Shown: piece by piece, positions 22,906-35,065 of the stretch | Layout of the letters: each line of letters opens with the position of its first letter | Numbering within the stretch: position 1 is the first letter of the stretch | Assembly: GCA_940671915.1 (NCBI GenBank) | Contig: CALNVZ010003426.1 | Coordinates: 31,984,020 to 32,048,019, forward strand | Source: Paracentrotus lividus | Lineage: Eukaryota > Echinodermata > Echinoidea > Camarodonta > Echinidae | DNA length: 64,000 nt | Reading direction: 5' to 3' | Program-made: the position numbers and the translations under genes | The notes under the pieces: generated by a model | Seen by the model: the letters and a program-made list of their open reading frames with translations, nothing else | Database searches by the model: none | What the model was told of the DNA's origin: nothing

Positions 22906-25320
22906 AACTAAGGGGCCCCAAAAACACACACACAAAAAAAAACAGAAGGGGTCTTTAAAATGGTCTCTATCTAGAAATAGCAAAATATTAAAATTCCATG
23001 CCTCATGGTTTGTATATACAAAGCAAAATTTTCGCTCGCGCTTCGCGCTCGCATCATCTTTTCCCATTGATTTATTACATTGTGTAGAGGAACGCGTAAA
23101 ATGACCTGTTTTCTAATCATTCGAATGCATCAAATTTCCGTTCCCTATTCGCACACGCCTATGTTTTTCCTCTTTTACCAGAATTTACATTATGGGATTC
23201 TAACCGTCAAAACTTTTAAATTTACTTGTTTTCACGTTACATTTTTTATTTATTTATTTCTTTCTTTTTACATATATAAACCCCTCAAAAAATGTCTTGC
23301 AATTCAACTTTGAGCCCTCATATCTTTTTATTTGATTGTTTATGATGGTTAAATTTGANNNNNNNNNNNNNNNNNNNNNNNNNNNNNNNNNNNNNNNNNN
23401 NNNNNNNNNNNNNNNNNNNNNNNNNNNNNNNNNNNNNNNNNNNNNNNNNNNNNNNNNNNNNNNNNNNNNNNNNNNNNNNNNNNNNNNNNNNNNNNNNNNN
23501 NNNNNNNNNNNNNNNNNNNNNNNNNNNNNNNNNNNNNNNNNNNNNNNNNNNNNNNNNNNNNNNNNNNNNNNNNNNNNNNNNNNNNNNNNNNNNNNNNNNN
23601 NNNNNNNNNNNNNNNNNNNNNNNNNNNNNNNNNNNNNNNNNNNNNNNNNNNNNNNNNNNNNNNNNNNNNNNNNNNNNNNNNNNNNNNNNNNNNNNNNNNN
23701 NNNNNNNNNNNNNNNNNNNNNNNNNNNNNNNNNNNNNNNNNNNNNNNNNNNNNNNNNNNNNNNNNNNNNNNNNNNNNNNNNNNNNNNNNNNNNNNNNNNN
23801 NNNNNNNNNNNNNNNNNNNNNNNNNNNNNNNNNNNNNNNNNNNNNNNNNNNNNNNNNNNNNNNNNNNNNNNNNNNNNNNNNNNNNNNNNNNNNNNNNNNN
23901 NNNNNNNNNNNNNNNNNNNNNNNNNNNNNNNNNNNNNNNNNAAGGGGGCAACAAATAGGTTTTTTTTTTTTTAAATATGGTCTCTATATAGATAGAGCAA
24001 AATTTCAAAATTCATGCATCTGGGTCTGAATATACATAGCAAAATTTTCGCTCCCGCTTCGCGCTCGCATCATTTTTTCACCCAATGAATTATTACATTG
24101 TGTTCCTGAGGAACGCATGAAATGTCCTGTTTTCTAATCATTTAAATACATCAAAACTTCCATTCATGCTTCGCGCTCGCCTGTGTTTTTCCTCTTACCA
24201 AAATTTACATTATGGGATTCTAACCATCAAAACATTTCAATTTATTTGATTTCACGTTACATTCATTTTTGCATTTCAAATTGACCTAAATCTTAGGGGG
24301 CGCAAAATTGAGCTTAAACGTAGGGGCGTCAAATTGACCTGAGACTTAGGTATGCCAAATTTATCTTAAACTTAGGGGCTCCAACTTTATTTTGAACTTA
24401 GGGAGGTGTGCCGAATTTACCTGAAACTAAGGGGCAACAACTTGGTATTTGAAATATGGTCTCTAAAATTTTTAATTCCTCCTGGTCTGTATATACATAG
24501 CAACATTTTGGCTCGTGCTACGTGCTCGCATCATTTTTTTTCCCAATGAGTTATTACATTGTGTTCCTGAGGAACGCATGCAGTGCCATGTTTTCTCATC
24601 ATTCAAAGACATCAAAATTCCGCTCTCGCCTGTGTTTTTCCTCTGACCATAATTTCCATTATGGGATGCTAATCATCAAGACATTTAAATTTATTTGAAT
24701 ACACGTAACATTTATTTTTGCATTTTCCCAGGGGCATCAAATCACCTAAATGTATGGCGCCAATTCAAACTAACATTAGGGGGCGCCAAATGATTTAGTT
24801 GGCCGCCAAATTGAGCTTAAACTTAAGGTGGCGCCAAAATTTATCTTAAACTTAGGGAGGAAGCAGAAGAGAATAAGCAGCTAGATAGATAGATATTGTT
24901 CTCTCTTTCATAATCATGTAAAATTACTGGGTAACATACGGTCTTTAAATTATGGATCCCAAATTGATCTAAAACTTCAGGTCTCTATTACATAGAGCAA
25001 ATTTTCGATCGCGCTTCGCGCGTCCGCGCTTCATTTTCCAAAAAGTTATTACATTGTGTTCCTGGGAATGTATAAAATGTCACGTTTTCAGAGATCATTC
25101 CGATACATCAAATTTCTGCTCGCGATTCATGCCTCGCCTATTTTTTTCTTTCTTGAACCAGATTATGAGGATCGTGAACAACAAAACATCAATATGCATT
25201 TGTTTGATTTCACATTACTTGATGGACAAATTTCACATGATTTTATATGGCTTGCTTTCAAATCGTTGTTTGATGGAAAATTACAGCGTCCCGTCTCATA
25301 TGATATTCTGATGAAGAGCT
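22906..25320 (+). repeat. tandem macro-repeat array (four partial units)
   Basis: Units of roughly 350-480 bp begin with remnants of the GGCGCC minisatellite. They continue through ATATGGTCTCTA, CATAGCAAAATTTTCGCTCGCGCTTCGCGCTCGCATCAT, GTTATTACATTGTGTTCCTGAGGAACGCATGAAATGTCCTGTTTTC, CCTGTGTTTTTCCTCT and TTATGGGATTCTAACC. Starts are near 22,906, 23,942, 24,420 and 24,880, with increasing divergence. The mirror-repeat core is exact at 23,034 and progressively decayed at 24,051, 24,511 and 25,008. The N gap interrupts this array. Confidence 0.75.
23359..23941. other. assembly gap (583 N)
   Basis: Run of N inside the tandem macro-repeat array; tandem structure is the likely reason the assembly broke. 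Apparent open frames across it carry no sequence information. Confidence 0.99.
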
Positions 25321-26085
25321 AAACAATTAATTGATACCCGTTGCCTAATTGCTTAAATTCTTTCTACTTTCTGATCGTAAACTAAGAGGGGGAAAAAATC
25401 CGATCTTGCGGCGGTTAGCGCGAAGTGGTATTTAGAAATATTCGTACTTTCATCTAACTACAGTGTATAGCGGTAAATACCTGTCATAATACGCATGAAA
25501 TTCTCTTTCCATGAACTCACTCATTGGCAGTATTAAAAAAAAAAAAAAGACTTCAAATAAATTATTATTCAAAATCCTTCAACATACATTTAATCCGTAG
25601 ACTATTGCTTGCCTGGCGGGGGGGGGGGGGGGGGGGGCGCCAAATTCACGTCGGGCCCCGGGGTGCGAATCCTGGATACGCGCCCTGGAATATGAGTTAA
25701 CTCTTTGTCATGATATGAAATTAATGACACATAAGCTATACAATTTTAATACCAGGCTCTCAAAAGTTGGGTTTACTTCTATCTGGGACGCCACATGTAC
25801 AGGTCAATACAAAGCCGTTAAAAAACGTTAAAAAGTCATGTAAGCCTTGTACTAACTAACAGTCTTTTGAAGCATAGAAAGCATGATAAAACTAGGACAT
25901 TTTTGATTGATGATATTTTACATTATTTCGAAATATAATATCGCAATTTATTCTTTCTAATATTAATTTCTATGTATTTTCAGTGTCATTGCATGTGACA
26001 TCTAGACACTCTAAAACTAATCATTAATAAAATTAATTTCTATAAATATGTTACACGAATGTGCTGTGAATATCTTTAAATGTAT
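25321..26085. other. anonymous AT-rich DNA with a poly-G tract
   Basis: No gene seen. An uninterrupted G run lies at about 25,617-25,637, followed by CGCCAAATTCACG, probably a relic minisatellite unit. Confidence 0.5.
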
Positions 26086-26117
26086 CTACCAGGGAGAGAG
26101 ATAGTGTTTTTGAAGGG

Positions 26118-26198
26118 TGGTGAGAGAGAGAGAGAGAGAGAGAGAGGGGGGAGGGGGGGGGGGGAAGGGGAGAGAGAGAGTCGAGAGAGAGAGAGAGA
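26118..26198. repeat. GA microsatellite with G-rich interruption
   Basis: (GA)n runs on both sides of a G-rich block. The minus-strand frame across it (proline/serine/leucine runs) is low complexity and is not called as a gene. Confidence 0.95.
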
Positions 26199-27291
26199 AT
26201 GAATAGAATGTATAATATATTATATAAAATATCCTAATATTTTCACATATTTCATAGCTACGAGTCTTCCCTAGTATATATAGTTCTGTGATCAAAAAAA
26301 AAAAAAAAAAAAAAAATGGTACAGTCGGGGAAAAAATAAATTAGGGTTGAAACCTTTTCACATGTTGTTTGTATGTGGTACTGTACTCAAGTAAAGCCGA
26401 AAGATTTACCTTGCTGATGCACTTTGTTCTGTATAATTTGCTTTTGTAAAATAAAAGTTATGCTAAATTTTGTGCGACGAGGAACAAATCGAAATTACGC
26501 ACTTCTATTGTTCTGGAGCGCTGAATTCATGGCCATTATGCGAAACCTACACAAAGGCATGGGACGTCGTGCAACAAATGGATTCTTCTTGATTGTAGAA
26601 AACTGGTCATATCTCAAAAATTACAGCACCAAATATGATGAAAAAAATGTCAGAAGAAAGTCTGATTTTCCTGCTTTATGAAAATACCAAACAACACCAG
26701 GTTGTGATTGACCTTCACACTATAAAAAAAATGTTTTCCACTTGTACCATTTTATTTGACACAGACTGTATAATTTAATGCTTCAACAAGTTAAAATGTC
26801 TTAGTTCTAAATTATTAAATGATTATATTTAATAAAAAGAATTGACACTGTAAAAAATATATGTAAAGTATTGTTCACTACTATTAATTCCGGATTATCT
26901 AATAAAGCACTGAGAGTATAATTATAAAGCTAAATATATTAAAGATGGATTCAATTTAAACGACCCTGGCTCCTTTGCCTTTTTCCAAAGGGGTTAAAAT
27001 ACCCCATTAAAATAAACAAAATGTCATTATGAAGTCCTTTCATGTCGCCCTCAAAATGTTAGTCCTCAATGAGGATGAAGTCACTGTGTACTTTTGCGAT
27101 GTTTGAGGAAAACAAATATTATTGGTGGCTAAAAGGGCCAAAATTAATCTTGATTAGAACGACCCCTAAATATAATTACATTGGAAGGACAGCAATATAA
27201 CGCAGGAATATAGTTAACCACATAATTTAAAAAATAAAATAAAATACAGAAATAAAATAATAAAGATAATTGTAAGAAAAGACAGCCATAG

Positions 27292-27293
<2 letters not shown>
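26199..27293. other. anonymous AT-rich DNA
   Basis: No recognisable gene or repeat family except a poly-A at about 26,295-26,316. The longest frame is 85 codons at 26,424-26,681 on the plus strand, with no motif I recognise. It is not supported as a gene. Confidence 0.4.

Positions 27294-27340
<47 letters not shown>
27294..27340. repeat. (CA)n microsatellite
   Basis: An uninterrupted CA dinucleotide run of about 23 units. Confidence 0.98.
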
Positions 27341-27342
<2 letters not shown>

Positions 27343-27983
27343 CAGAATTAACTATAGCACTATACATGCTATACATCTGAAGTCAAATTGTTCCTAAATA
27401 TATTGAGGAAATACGCCAGTTGTTTTCTCAAATCGCCATAGTGTTCGAATATGTCACTCTTTATTTGATCTTTAAGTGTATCAGTCCCTCTAAATTAGCG
27501 TTACATGATCCTTACAAAGCCAGGAAAATTGAAAACTTCTAATTTTTGTTTCTTTTTGAGCTACAGTATTATCAAGTTTATCAATAAGTATTATAAGACG
27601 ATGGGTCCAGCTAACACGTTTTATATGAAGTATGTACAAATTAAAAGGTAGGAGATCAGCTTGGTCGCTCGGTAAATATGTACTGAAAGAAAACAAAATG
27701 TATTTGCTTAGGCTTGAAATGTAGGCACTTTAAAAGATCCACTTTGACAGAAGCTTGTGAAATTGGAGAGGAATTATGAAAGGCAAATAATTTAAGCAGC
27801 AATAAATTTTCCGATCAACAATGATCAATCAATTTCGGACACTACATATTAATAGTTTTGGCATGTAAGCAAGCATTAAATAGATATATATCATTGAACA
27901 AATAATCTATAGAGCCAGTGGGTCGTCACTTAAAACGATGTCATGTCACATATCTTTAAACTTTCTCTTTGGTTTATTCATAT
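27341..27983. other. anonymous AT-rich DNA
   Basis: No gene, RNA or repeat family recognised. Confidence 0.4.
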
Positions 27984-28117
27984 CAGGCGCGGATCCAAGA
28001 AAATCGAATAGAATGCATTTCGGGGGCCCAATTGTCTGGGGACAAAGAGCCGCTTTTGTTCCCAGACAATTGGGCCCCCGAAATGCATTCAATTCGATTT
28101 TCTTCGATCCGTGCCTG
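27984..28117. mobile_element. 134-bp foldback element (MITE-like)
   Basis: Two 57-base arms (27,984-28,040 and 28,061-28,117) are reverse complements with only about three mismatches around a 20-base loop. The outer ends are CAGGCGCGGATCC and GGATCCGTGCCTG-like. Inside each arm is GGGGGCCCAATTGTCTGGG. The whole element is one palindrome with no coding capacity. Target-site duplication is unclear. A CT-rich stretch (28,119-28,190) follows directly. Confidence 0.8.
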
Positions 28118-28118
28118 C

Positions 28119-28190
28119 ATTCTCCCCTCTCTCCCTCTCTCTCTTTCTTTCTTTTCTCTCTCCCTTTCTCTCTCTTTCTTTTTTGCCTTT
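28119..28190. repeat. CT-rich microsatellite
   Basis: Degenerate (CT)n/(CTTT)n tract immediately right of the foldback element. Confidence 0.85.
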
Positions 28191-28754
28191 TACTTTTTAA
28201 TTTAACTCTTCTAAAAGTCCGAAAATCATCATTCATACTTTATGCATTTTCCTCTCCATCTATTTTTTAAATTGTATTTTATTATTATTATTTTTTTTTA
28301 CCCACGATTGAATTAAAACGTAAGTATATTCGTATCGACACGTCTTCTTTATCATATCCTCTCTCTTCTCTCTCTCCCCTCTCTCAAAGATACTCTTTTA
28401 TTTCCCGACTACTATCCAATCGTATGATTTTCAGTATTCACCATAACACCAAATTTTGAACTCTCCTGCTACATAAAGCTGACCCGATTTAAAAGTCATC
28501 AACTGTATGTGTCCACCCCTCCGCAATTATGTTTTCCTACTCAGACAGTAGGCCCGTCAAATCTACAATTTTATGAATAATAAGGGTTATCTATGACAAC
28601 GCCCTAGCCAAGTTTACTTTGGGTGAAAAACAATAAGCTTTATTCACAAATTATTCTTATAAAAATCAGATAGAACTCGGCAAACGTCTAAAGTGGCCCC
28701 ACTGTCTCATAAAATCAAATAATAGTATTTGATTTTATATGTGTATCGGATTTT
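28191..28754. other. anonymous AT-rich DNA
   Basis: Includes a second short CT-rich patch (28,360-28,385). No gene or known repeat is seen. Confidence 0.4.
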
Positions 28755-29145
28755 TACTTTTTCAATATCTGGTATTTTTTTAATAGTTTGAAAATGTTAT
28801 GACAATGAAATTAGAAGTTTTCTGAACTGATGCCGTTGTTTGCTTAGATGTTATAGTTTGTTTGACTTGTGGACAAGCCGTTGAAATCAGGTAAAAATCT
28901 TTCCCTTTTTAAATTATTTTCGTGACATGTATATTTCATCGGCATGTCAGTTGTTTATTTTTCATTTGTATTATAAAATCAATCATGGAGATGAAAATTG
29001 GGAGTGTGGAAATGCAGTGTATTTTTATGTTTCGTAGGATCATTGCTGCTGAAAAGAGAAAACTGGGTTCATATTTCATGAAAAAAGTCGCCAAATTAAA
29101 AATGCCATCGTACGGCGCCGCGTCTTTCGGCCCAGTCTGACGGCC
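28755..29145. repeat. left arm of 0.4-kb inverted repeat
   Basis: Reverse complement of 29,515-29,920. Shared blocks include TTTTACTTTTTCAATATCTGG, GATGCCGTTGTTTGCTTAGATG, GAAATCAGGTAAAAATCTTT, ATGGAGATGAAAATTGGGAG and TTTCATGAAAAA. The arms differ by scattered substitutions and small indels. The 370-base spacer (29,146-29,514) is moderately GC-rich and has an unrecognised frame at 29,343-29,588. Confidence 0.8.
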
Positions 29146-29514
29146 CAGACATTAGTCCCATTCCGGTATTACGTAATATTTCACACGTACCATGATGACT
29201 TATTGCTTGTTAGTAGTGTTTCTTCTAATTATTAGACATGTAGATATTCCAGTTTACCTATAATAAGGATGCTCGGAAGATGCCCAACGCATATGGATAG
29301 TTAAGAACAATTTTTAAAGTGTAAAGCTCCGGTTTATGTTGAATGAAAATCATTGGAAATATGCTGGCAACATGTCATCACCTTACTGAAGACAGCCACG
29401 GGCAAGCCACGGGAGCTGGTCGGTCTACGGTAATCACAATGATCAGGGGTTCGTTCAGTCCGCCGACTCCTGGTGTGACATGTTGGGCTTTCAATATCGG
29501 AATGGGACTGATGT

Positions 29515-29920
29515 CTGGGCCGAAAGACGTGGCGATATCAATATCTCAACACACGCTCATATTTATAATTCGGCAACCTTTTCCATGAAATATGAACCCA
29601 GTATTCTCTTTTCAGTAGCATTGATCCTACGAAACATATAGACATACACTGTATTTCCACACTCCCAATTTTCATCTCCATGATTGATTTTATAATAAAA
29701 ATGAAAAATAACAACTGACATGCCGATAAAATATACATGTTACGAAAATAAGTAAAAAAGGGAAAGATTTTTACCTGATTTCAACGGCTTGTCCACAAGT
29801 AAAAAAAAAACTATAACATCTAAGCAAACAACGGCATCAGTTCAGAAAACTTCTAATTTCATTGTCAAAACATTTCCAAACTATTAAAATAATACCAGAT
29901 ATTGAAAAAGTAAAATTTTA
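29515..29920. repeat. right arm of 0.4-kb inverted repeat
   Basis: Pairs with 28,755-29,145. Segment D1 as defined by duplication starts inside this arm at 29,616, so D2 carries only the outer three quarters of it (40,150-40,440). Confidence 0.8.
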
Positions 29921-31735
29921 CAAAAGCTTACATAATTTCTATATTTTGATGATCATTTTGATGATGCTTTCAAATGGCATAAAACTGAAAAAAAAAAAAT
30001 CTCCCAATTGTTTGATGAATTGGTTTATTTGATACATCAATATTAAAAGGAGAGGTGTATATTCACCGTTTTGCCGGTTTTTGAGTATTTCAGTGGATTT
30101 TAGAATATTGCAGTCAGACTCATTTTACATCATGAGAAAATCATGAAAAGAAGTTAACGAACGCTTCGTTGCCCATAAAATACTAGCTCCACCCACTTTG
30201 CCCACCAAGATCCGAGGACGAACATACGTGAGATACGTGCAGAATAGGAAATATGCAGATATAGAATAACATCGTAATTTTTTAATGAAATATTTGAGTA
30301 ACCATTTATGAGTATGCCTGATCCTGTTTTGAGTTAAGATAACAGATTTATAAGCGCATTCTTCTGAATTATAATTGGCAACACTTTATCATCTTCCTTT
30401 CGTTATTTGTAAACTTTCCTAGTCAAAATATTTCTTATTTTAGAATTGAAATAAATGGACAAATACTTAAATACTGAATTTATTAATGCATTGATAATAG
30501 AAAAAGCATAAAGATATAGGGGGATGTCACAAATGCGTCAGTATCACCTGATCACAGGCGAAGGATTTCTGAAATGGGTAAAGTTTGGGAATTTATAAAA
30601 TGGTTAGAGGCCATGCTTCTATAATTCCATATTCCTTTGGTTTTTTATTTATAGATCTTCGTATAGCTATAATTTGCAAAAATTTAAAACAACCTGAAAA
30701 TTTGTATGAATGTTTATAATTGGAATATAAGCCTACTGTGCATAATTCCATTTACAGCTGGCCGAGTGTTGACTTTTAGTGTTGACTCTGTGTTTGATCT
30801 GAATGCTTGAAGGGTAATTAATTATTTAAAGAAATTGTATCTTGTTTAATCCTAAGTAAAATGCACGATATGCATAAATTTATAGTTGTTCTTAAATTTT
30901 TGCAAATGATGTTATTTCTGGATCTGAACCGAATATTATACAGTTTACTTGGAAATTGTGCTGAATGCACAATTTAAATATAAGGGTGGCAATCCTAATA
31001 TAAATATGATGACTATTTACTTACATCCCATACACTCATGTCATGGAGCCAGTGTTTGACGCTAGCAAATATTCTCCCCCTATTAAACCTTTACCTAACT
31101 TGGAACAAACAGAAACCTACGGCCAATTCTATTGGTTAACAAGTTCATCAACAAGTTTTGGTAGGGGTCGGGGAAAAAGCTCACACCCTCTTTTTGAAGT
31201 GAATCCATAATATACTGGTTCTCGGTGTGGTTTGAAACGGGCATGGGATCATCAGCTTAAACATCTGAATTAGGGGATAATATACACGGTGCAGATTAAG
31301 AATATTTCAATTAACTTATTGGTGAGTATATTTTTAAAAATTGTTTTCATAAGCCAACGATCTGTCTGTGGAAAAGTCTATATAGAAAAAATAATTTTAA
31401 TCTCCATTAGATGATTGTGATTCAAAATACATTTTCAAAACAGATCAAGTAATAGTTACTGTGAAGCAAGTTCTTATTTTAGTAGTTTTGAACGTTTTTC
31501 CCCTCCCCCCAAAAAAAAACTTCGGGGAAAAGTCACTTCAACAGAAAATCGCCCGCAATACAACAAAAAACTAAAAATGGTAGTTTATACACAAACTCTT
31601 CATTTCCTCTAAAACTATGCATCACAACTAAATGAATATGGCAGGAAAGTTCATTCTGAAGACAAATTTGTAATGTTTGTGATGGGTAATAACAACATCT
31701 AATTTTGGTTCTCGTCTTTTGAGTCTGGTCATATA
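29921..31735. other. anonymous AT-rich DNA in D1
   Basis: No gene, RNA or classified repeat recognised. Repeated with many indels at 40,440-42,240. Confidence 0.45.
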
Positions 31736-31736
31736 C

Positions 31737-31980
31737 TTGTTGGCTCAGTGGAGAGAGGTCCGCCTCATAATCGAGAGGTATGGGTTCGATTCCCGGCCGC
31801 ATCATACCAACAGACGTTAAACAATGGTAGTTGCTGCTTCCCTGTTTGGGGTTCAGCAAGAAGGGGATAGACCAACGTCCATCTGGCGCTACCCAGTGGC
31901 TGCCGGGACCATGAGAAAAGGGGCAAAACAAATATCCGTTTCGCACAATAAAATTTGGAGCATTTTTTTTTTTTTTTACT
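31737..31980 (+). mobile_element. tRNA-derived SINE
   Basis: A tRNA-like head carries a Pol III A box (TGGCTCAGTGGAGAGAGG, from 31,741) and B box (GGGTTCGATTCCCGG, from 31,782). CTCATAA at the anticodon position suggests a tRNA-Met (CAT) origin. The body continues through ACCAACAGACGTTAAACAATG, CTGTTTGGGGTTCAGCAAGAAG and GGCTGCCGGGACCATGAG to a T-rich run at 31,965-31,978. The anticodon stem does not pair properly and no acceptor stem is found, so this is not a functional tRNA gene. The body family was not identified. Confidence 0.75.
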
Positions 31981-32099
31981 TCTCTGAGAAAAGAAGAAGA
32001 AAAAAAGCCTAACGGGGGAGGGAATAGTTGTCCTTGTGGTAGTTGTCATGGAAGTAATAGCAGACAAATATATCTAAACCACAAACCTATATAATTTTT

Positions 32100-32708
32100 T
32101 TCCCTTTTTTTTTTAAATTTATTTTCCCCTTCCACAGGGTTCCTTCATTTCATAACAGCAAATAACAATTCAAAATTACATGGCCAATAAATAAAAAGCA
32201 ATATAATTGTGAAAGAAAACATCTGAATACATTTTTAAATACACGTGAACAGCTCGACTCCAAAATTGACGCCAAATCCACCTTTGATGAAAATAGAGTT
32301 AGTGATATCTGAACATGTTTTAAACTGGTATCTGTTTATGAACAAAAGTTGAAACCTATAGAGTAATTTTCACAAAACGTACTTTTAAATATCTCTTTCC
32401 AACAGACAGAAAGTTCGACAAACAAATGCCCTTTTCTCAGAAGTGACAAAAGTGGATCTAGTGCCCCCTGTAATCAAACTCTTCATGTATAAACATAAGT
32501 TATTTTATATAAGTTATTAATCAAAAGCAATTGGTAAAAAGAAACCATTTTTTTTTCGAGAACTTCCTTTCTCTAAGATTTGTTTTTGCAATATACTTTT
32601 CCACATCATAGTAACATTTTATAGCTGAGACAATATTGTCAAAAACAGGCAAACAGTCTTTACACTTTGCTGTATATATTTCCCTTCTTATGACCACCAT
32701 TATACAGT
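32100..32708 (-). other. probable LINE 3' untranslated region
   Basis: Between the ORF2 stop (32,709 side) and a T/C-rich stretch at about 32,092-32,116, which reads as an A-rich tail on the minus strand. The block GTTCTCGAAAAAAAA...CTTTTTACCAATTGCTTTTG (near 32,575-32,520, minus strand) reappears at about 63,165-63,212, supporting its repeat nature. Confidence 0.5.
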
Positions 32709-33659
32709 TTAAAGCATTGTTATTTTGTCCTTGAAACCCAAATAGTTATTTTCGTTTGTAATTTTGATAGTCATATTGTGGTTAGATAACCATAATTCAA
32801 AGTTTGACCATATACCATTTGAGTAAGGACACGTACAAAATATATGCGTTATCGTTTCTTCTGCGTTCTTACAAAATGTACATATATTATCTGCAACTAT
32901 GTTTAGTTTTAACAATCTGTCTTTCATGTATAGAATTCTATTCAAAATCTTGAATTGAAACCATCTCATGTTTATATCAACAGTTGATTGAAATGGACTC
33001 ACATAATAAACATTCCATTTCTTTTCCTCAAGGTCAAAATCATGTTTCCATTTTGTAAGACTTTTGCACTCTTTTATGTTATTATTAAAAAATGTTTGGT
33101 AAATATGTGAACACCCTTTTTTCATTTTCAATATCAATTGCAATACTTCAGGAATTATACATGTAGGTTCCATTACTTTCGGTATAGTATTTTTATCAAA
33201 ACCTGATCTTATTGCATTACACAAGCCATAATATTGAAGAAAGTTTGTTTGCACATTAAACTTCTGTTGAAATTCATAATATGACAGAAATGATCCATTT
33301 GCTTTTAAAATATCATTTACAAAACGGACTCCCTTATTGCACCAAGATTTCAAATACAATACTTTATTATTAACTTTTATCATATCATTATTCCAAAGGG
33401 GTTGGCATGCCATGTGATGAATTGTAAAAACAATAAGCTCTGAAAAGGCTAATAGTACCTCTTTCCAAAATGGATTAATCACATATCGTGCTAAATCAGA
33501 GAAATATACGGAACCCATGAACAACGGAAAGGGTGCACAAGAGTGAGGTAAAAATGAGTAGAACATATGACTGGTGAAATCTTGATCTACTGTATTATTG
33601 ATAAATCTTCTTATCCATGATATCTTGAGTGACTTAGCGTGAATAAATATATCTGTCAT
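32709..33659 (-). pseudogene. LINE ORF2 C-terminal region
   Basis: 316 open codons, the longest intact frame in the window. It starts inside the family block usually read GGxKMxD...ALKISWIRR (here MTDIFIHAKSLKISWIRRF) and ends with MRWFQFKILNRILYMKDRLL. A knuckle-like CTFCKNAEETITHIFC follows (C-X2-C-X8-H-X2-C), then IWSNFELWL. This is the region usually assigned to RNA/target binding at the LINE C terminus. The upstream start is set by a frameshift and is not a true initiation site. Confidence 0.8.
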
Positions 33660-34037
33660 CTTTATTCCACCATCAGTGTATAATTGACATAATTGTTTTC
33701 TGCTTATTTTATCGGGTTTGTGATTCCAAAGAAACTTCGGTTTTTGTCTTTCATTATTTGTGCATTTGGTAGTGGAAGTGATAAGAGGAGGTAGTTAATT
33801 TTGGGAATTAATAAGGATTTAACTATTGTGGCTCTTCCAAGGGGAGTTAGTGATTTTTTTTATCCAGGTTGCCATCTTAGATTTAATCTCTTTAAACTTT
33901 ACAGAATAATTATGATCAACCATTTGGGTTACGTTTACCGAGAAATCTATACCTAGGTACCTGAAATACCCCTCAGATACCCAGTTTAGTTTATATTCAT
34001 GAAGAAGTTCTGCTTTCAGGGTCCTATTTTTGCCAAT

Positions 34038-34559
34038 TCATATTACTTGGGTTTTTGATATGTTTATTTTAAGATTAGACAATTTTTCAAATTTACTTAA
34101 TATTTCAAGGGCACATTGTAAATCTGTTTTAGATCCATTGAGTGTCAAAAGGGTATCATCTGCATATTGTAAAAGTTTTAATGTTTTTCCATTCATATGC
34201 AATCCAACTAAAGAGTTTGTGTGACGTATAAGACCACCAGGTATCTCACTAACGAGTAAATATAGGTAAGGAGACAGAGGATCTCCCTGGCGGCAACCTC
34301 GCCCAATTTTAAATATATTTGTACAATGACCATAAAACATTTTAATCCCTTTCATTACTGATGGACCAAAGCGAAAAAAATTTAAAACACTAAATCGAAA
34401 ATTGTGAGATACGGAATCAAACGCTTTTTCAAAATCAACAACGAGAAGCATACTAGGTATATCCTTTAACTCAGTATACAGAAGGGTGTCATACAACAAA
34501 CGAATATTTTCGCCAATGTAACGACCCCTGAGAAATCCAGTTTGGCTCTCATGTATCAA
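34038..34559 (-). pseudogene. LINE ORF2 reverse transcriptase palm fragment
   Basis: 173 open codons containing the catalytic core of the reverse transcriptase that copies element RNA at the nicked target. Visible motifs are VVDFEKAFDSV (Asp at about residue 42), CRQGDPLSPYLY (89-100) and QYADDTLL (the YADD catalytic pair at 132-135). All three catalytic aspartates are intact. The frame stops at a TGA exactly where the family has the Trp of KTQVI-W-IG, a single-base nonsense change. Confidence 0.85.
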
Positions 34560-34648
34560 AAAGGGGAGAACATTTTTTAATCTATTTGCAATACATCCGG
34601 ATGCTAACTTAAATATTACATTTAATAAAGAAATCGGTCGCCAGTTTT

Positions 34649-35065
34649 TCAGTAAAAGTTTTTTAGTAAATGTCTAGATTCATTTCCCTTTGGTATCAAA
34701 GTAATTATACCATCCTTTTGTGAATTGGATAGCTCTCCTGAGAAATACGCATAATTAAGTGATTTTACAATTAGAATTTTAAGTTCCTCCCCAAAAAAGC
34801 GATAAAATTCAACTGTGAAACCATCCTGTCCTGGAGATTTGTTATTTTTCATAAGTTTTAACGTGGAATAAACCTCTTGAGTATTAAAAGGACCTTCTAG
34901 TGTTAAAGATTGTCGTGGGGACAGTTTCGGAATATCTGCGTCATTGAGATGTGTTTTCAAACGATATTCATTTGTTTTTTTAGTCGAGTATAGATTTGAG
35001 TAAAAATTAAATACTTCCTTGAGTATATCTTCTTGCTTTTGTAAAGTATCGCCATTTTCTGTCAA
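34649..35065 (-). pseudogene. LINE ORF2 linker and RT N-terminal part
   Basis: 138 open codons with the ENGDTLQKQEDILKEVFNFY region, the KSPGQDGFTVEFYRFF block (RT motif 0/1 region) and IITLIPKG (RT motif 1). The frame is lost where KNWRPISLLN should follow; that block is present in another frame at about 34,655-34,620, after a short near-duplicate of TTACTRAAAAACT. The upstream linker (35,690-35,100) holds the lysine/glutamate-rich helix and GEKPSKFFLNLEK, with one in-frame stop and one A-run frameshift. Confidence 0.75.

Noticed and set aside
23336..24029. Long open frames of 212-224 codons on both strands
   Set aside because: They span the N gap; the residues are unknown, so there is no evidence of coding.
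26086..26295. Proline/serine/leucine-rich minus frame
   Set aside because: Arises from the GA microsatellite.
27144..27341. 65-codon minus frame rich in Cys/Val
   Set aside because: Created by the (CA)n microsatellite.
31737..31810. Functional tRNA-Met gene
   Set aside because: A and B boxes are present, but the anticodon stem does not pair and no acceptor stem is found; the SINE body follows directly.
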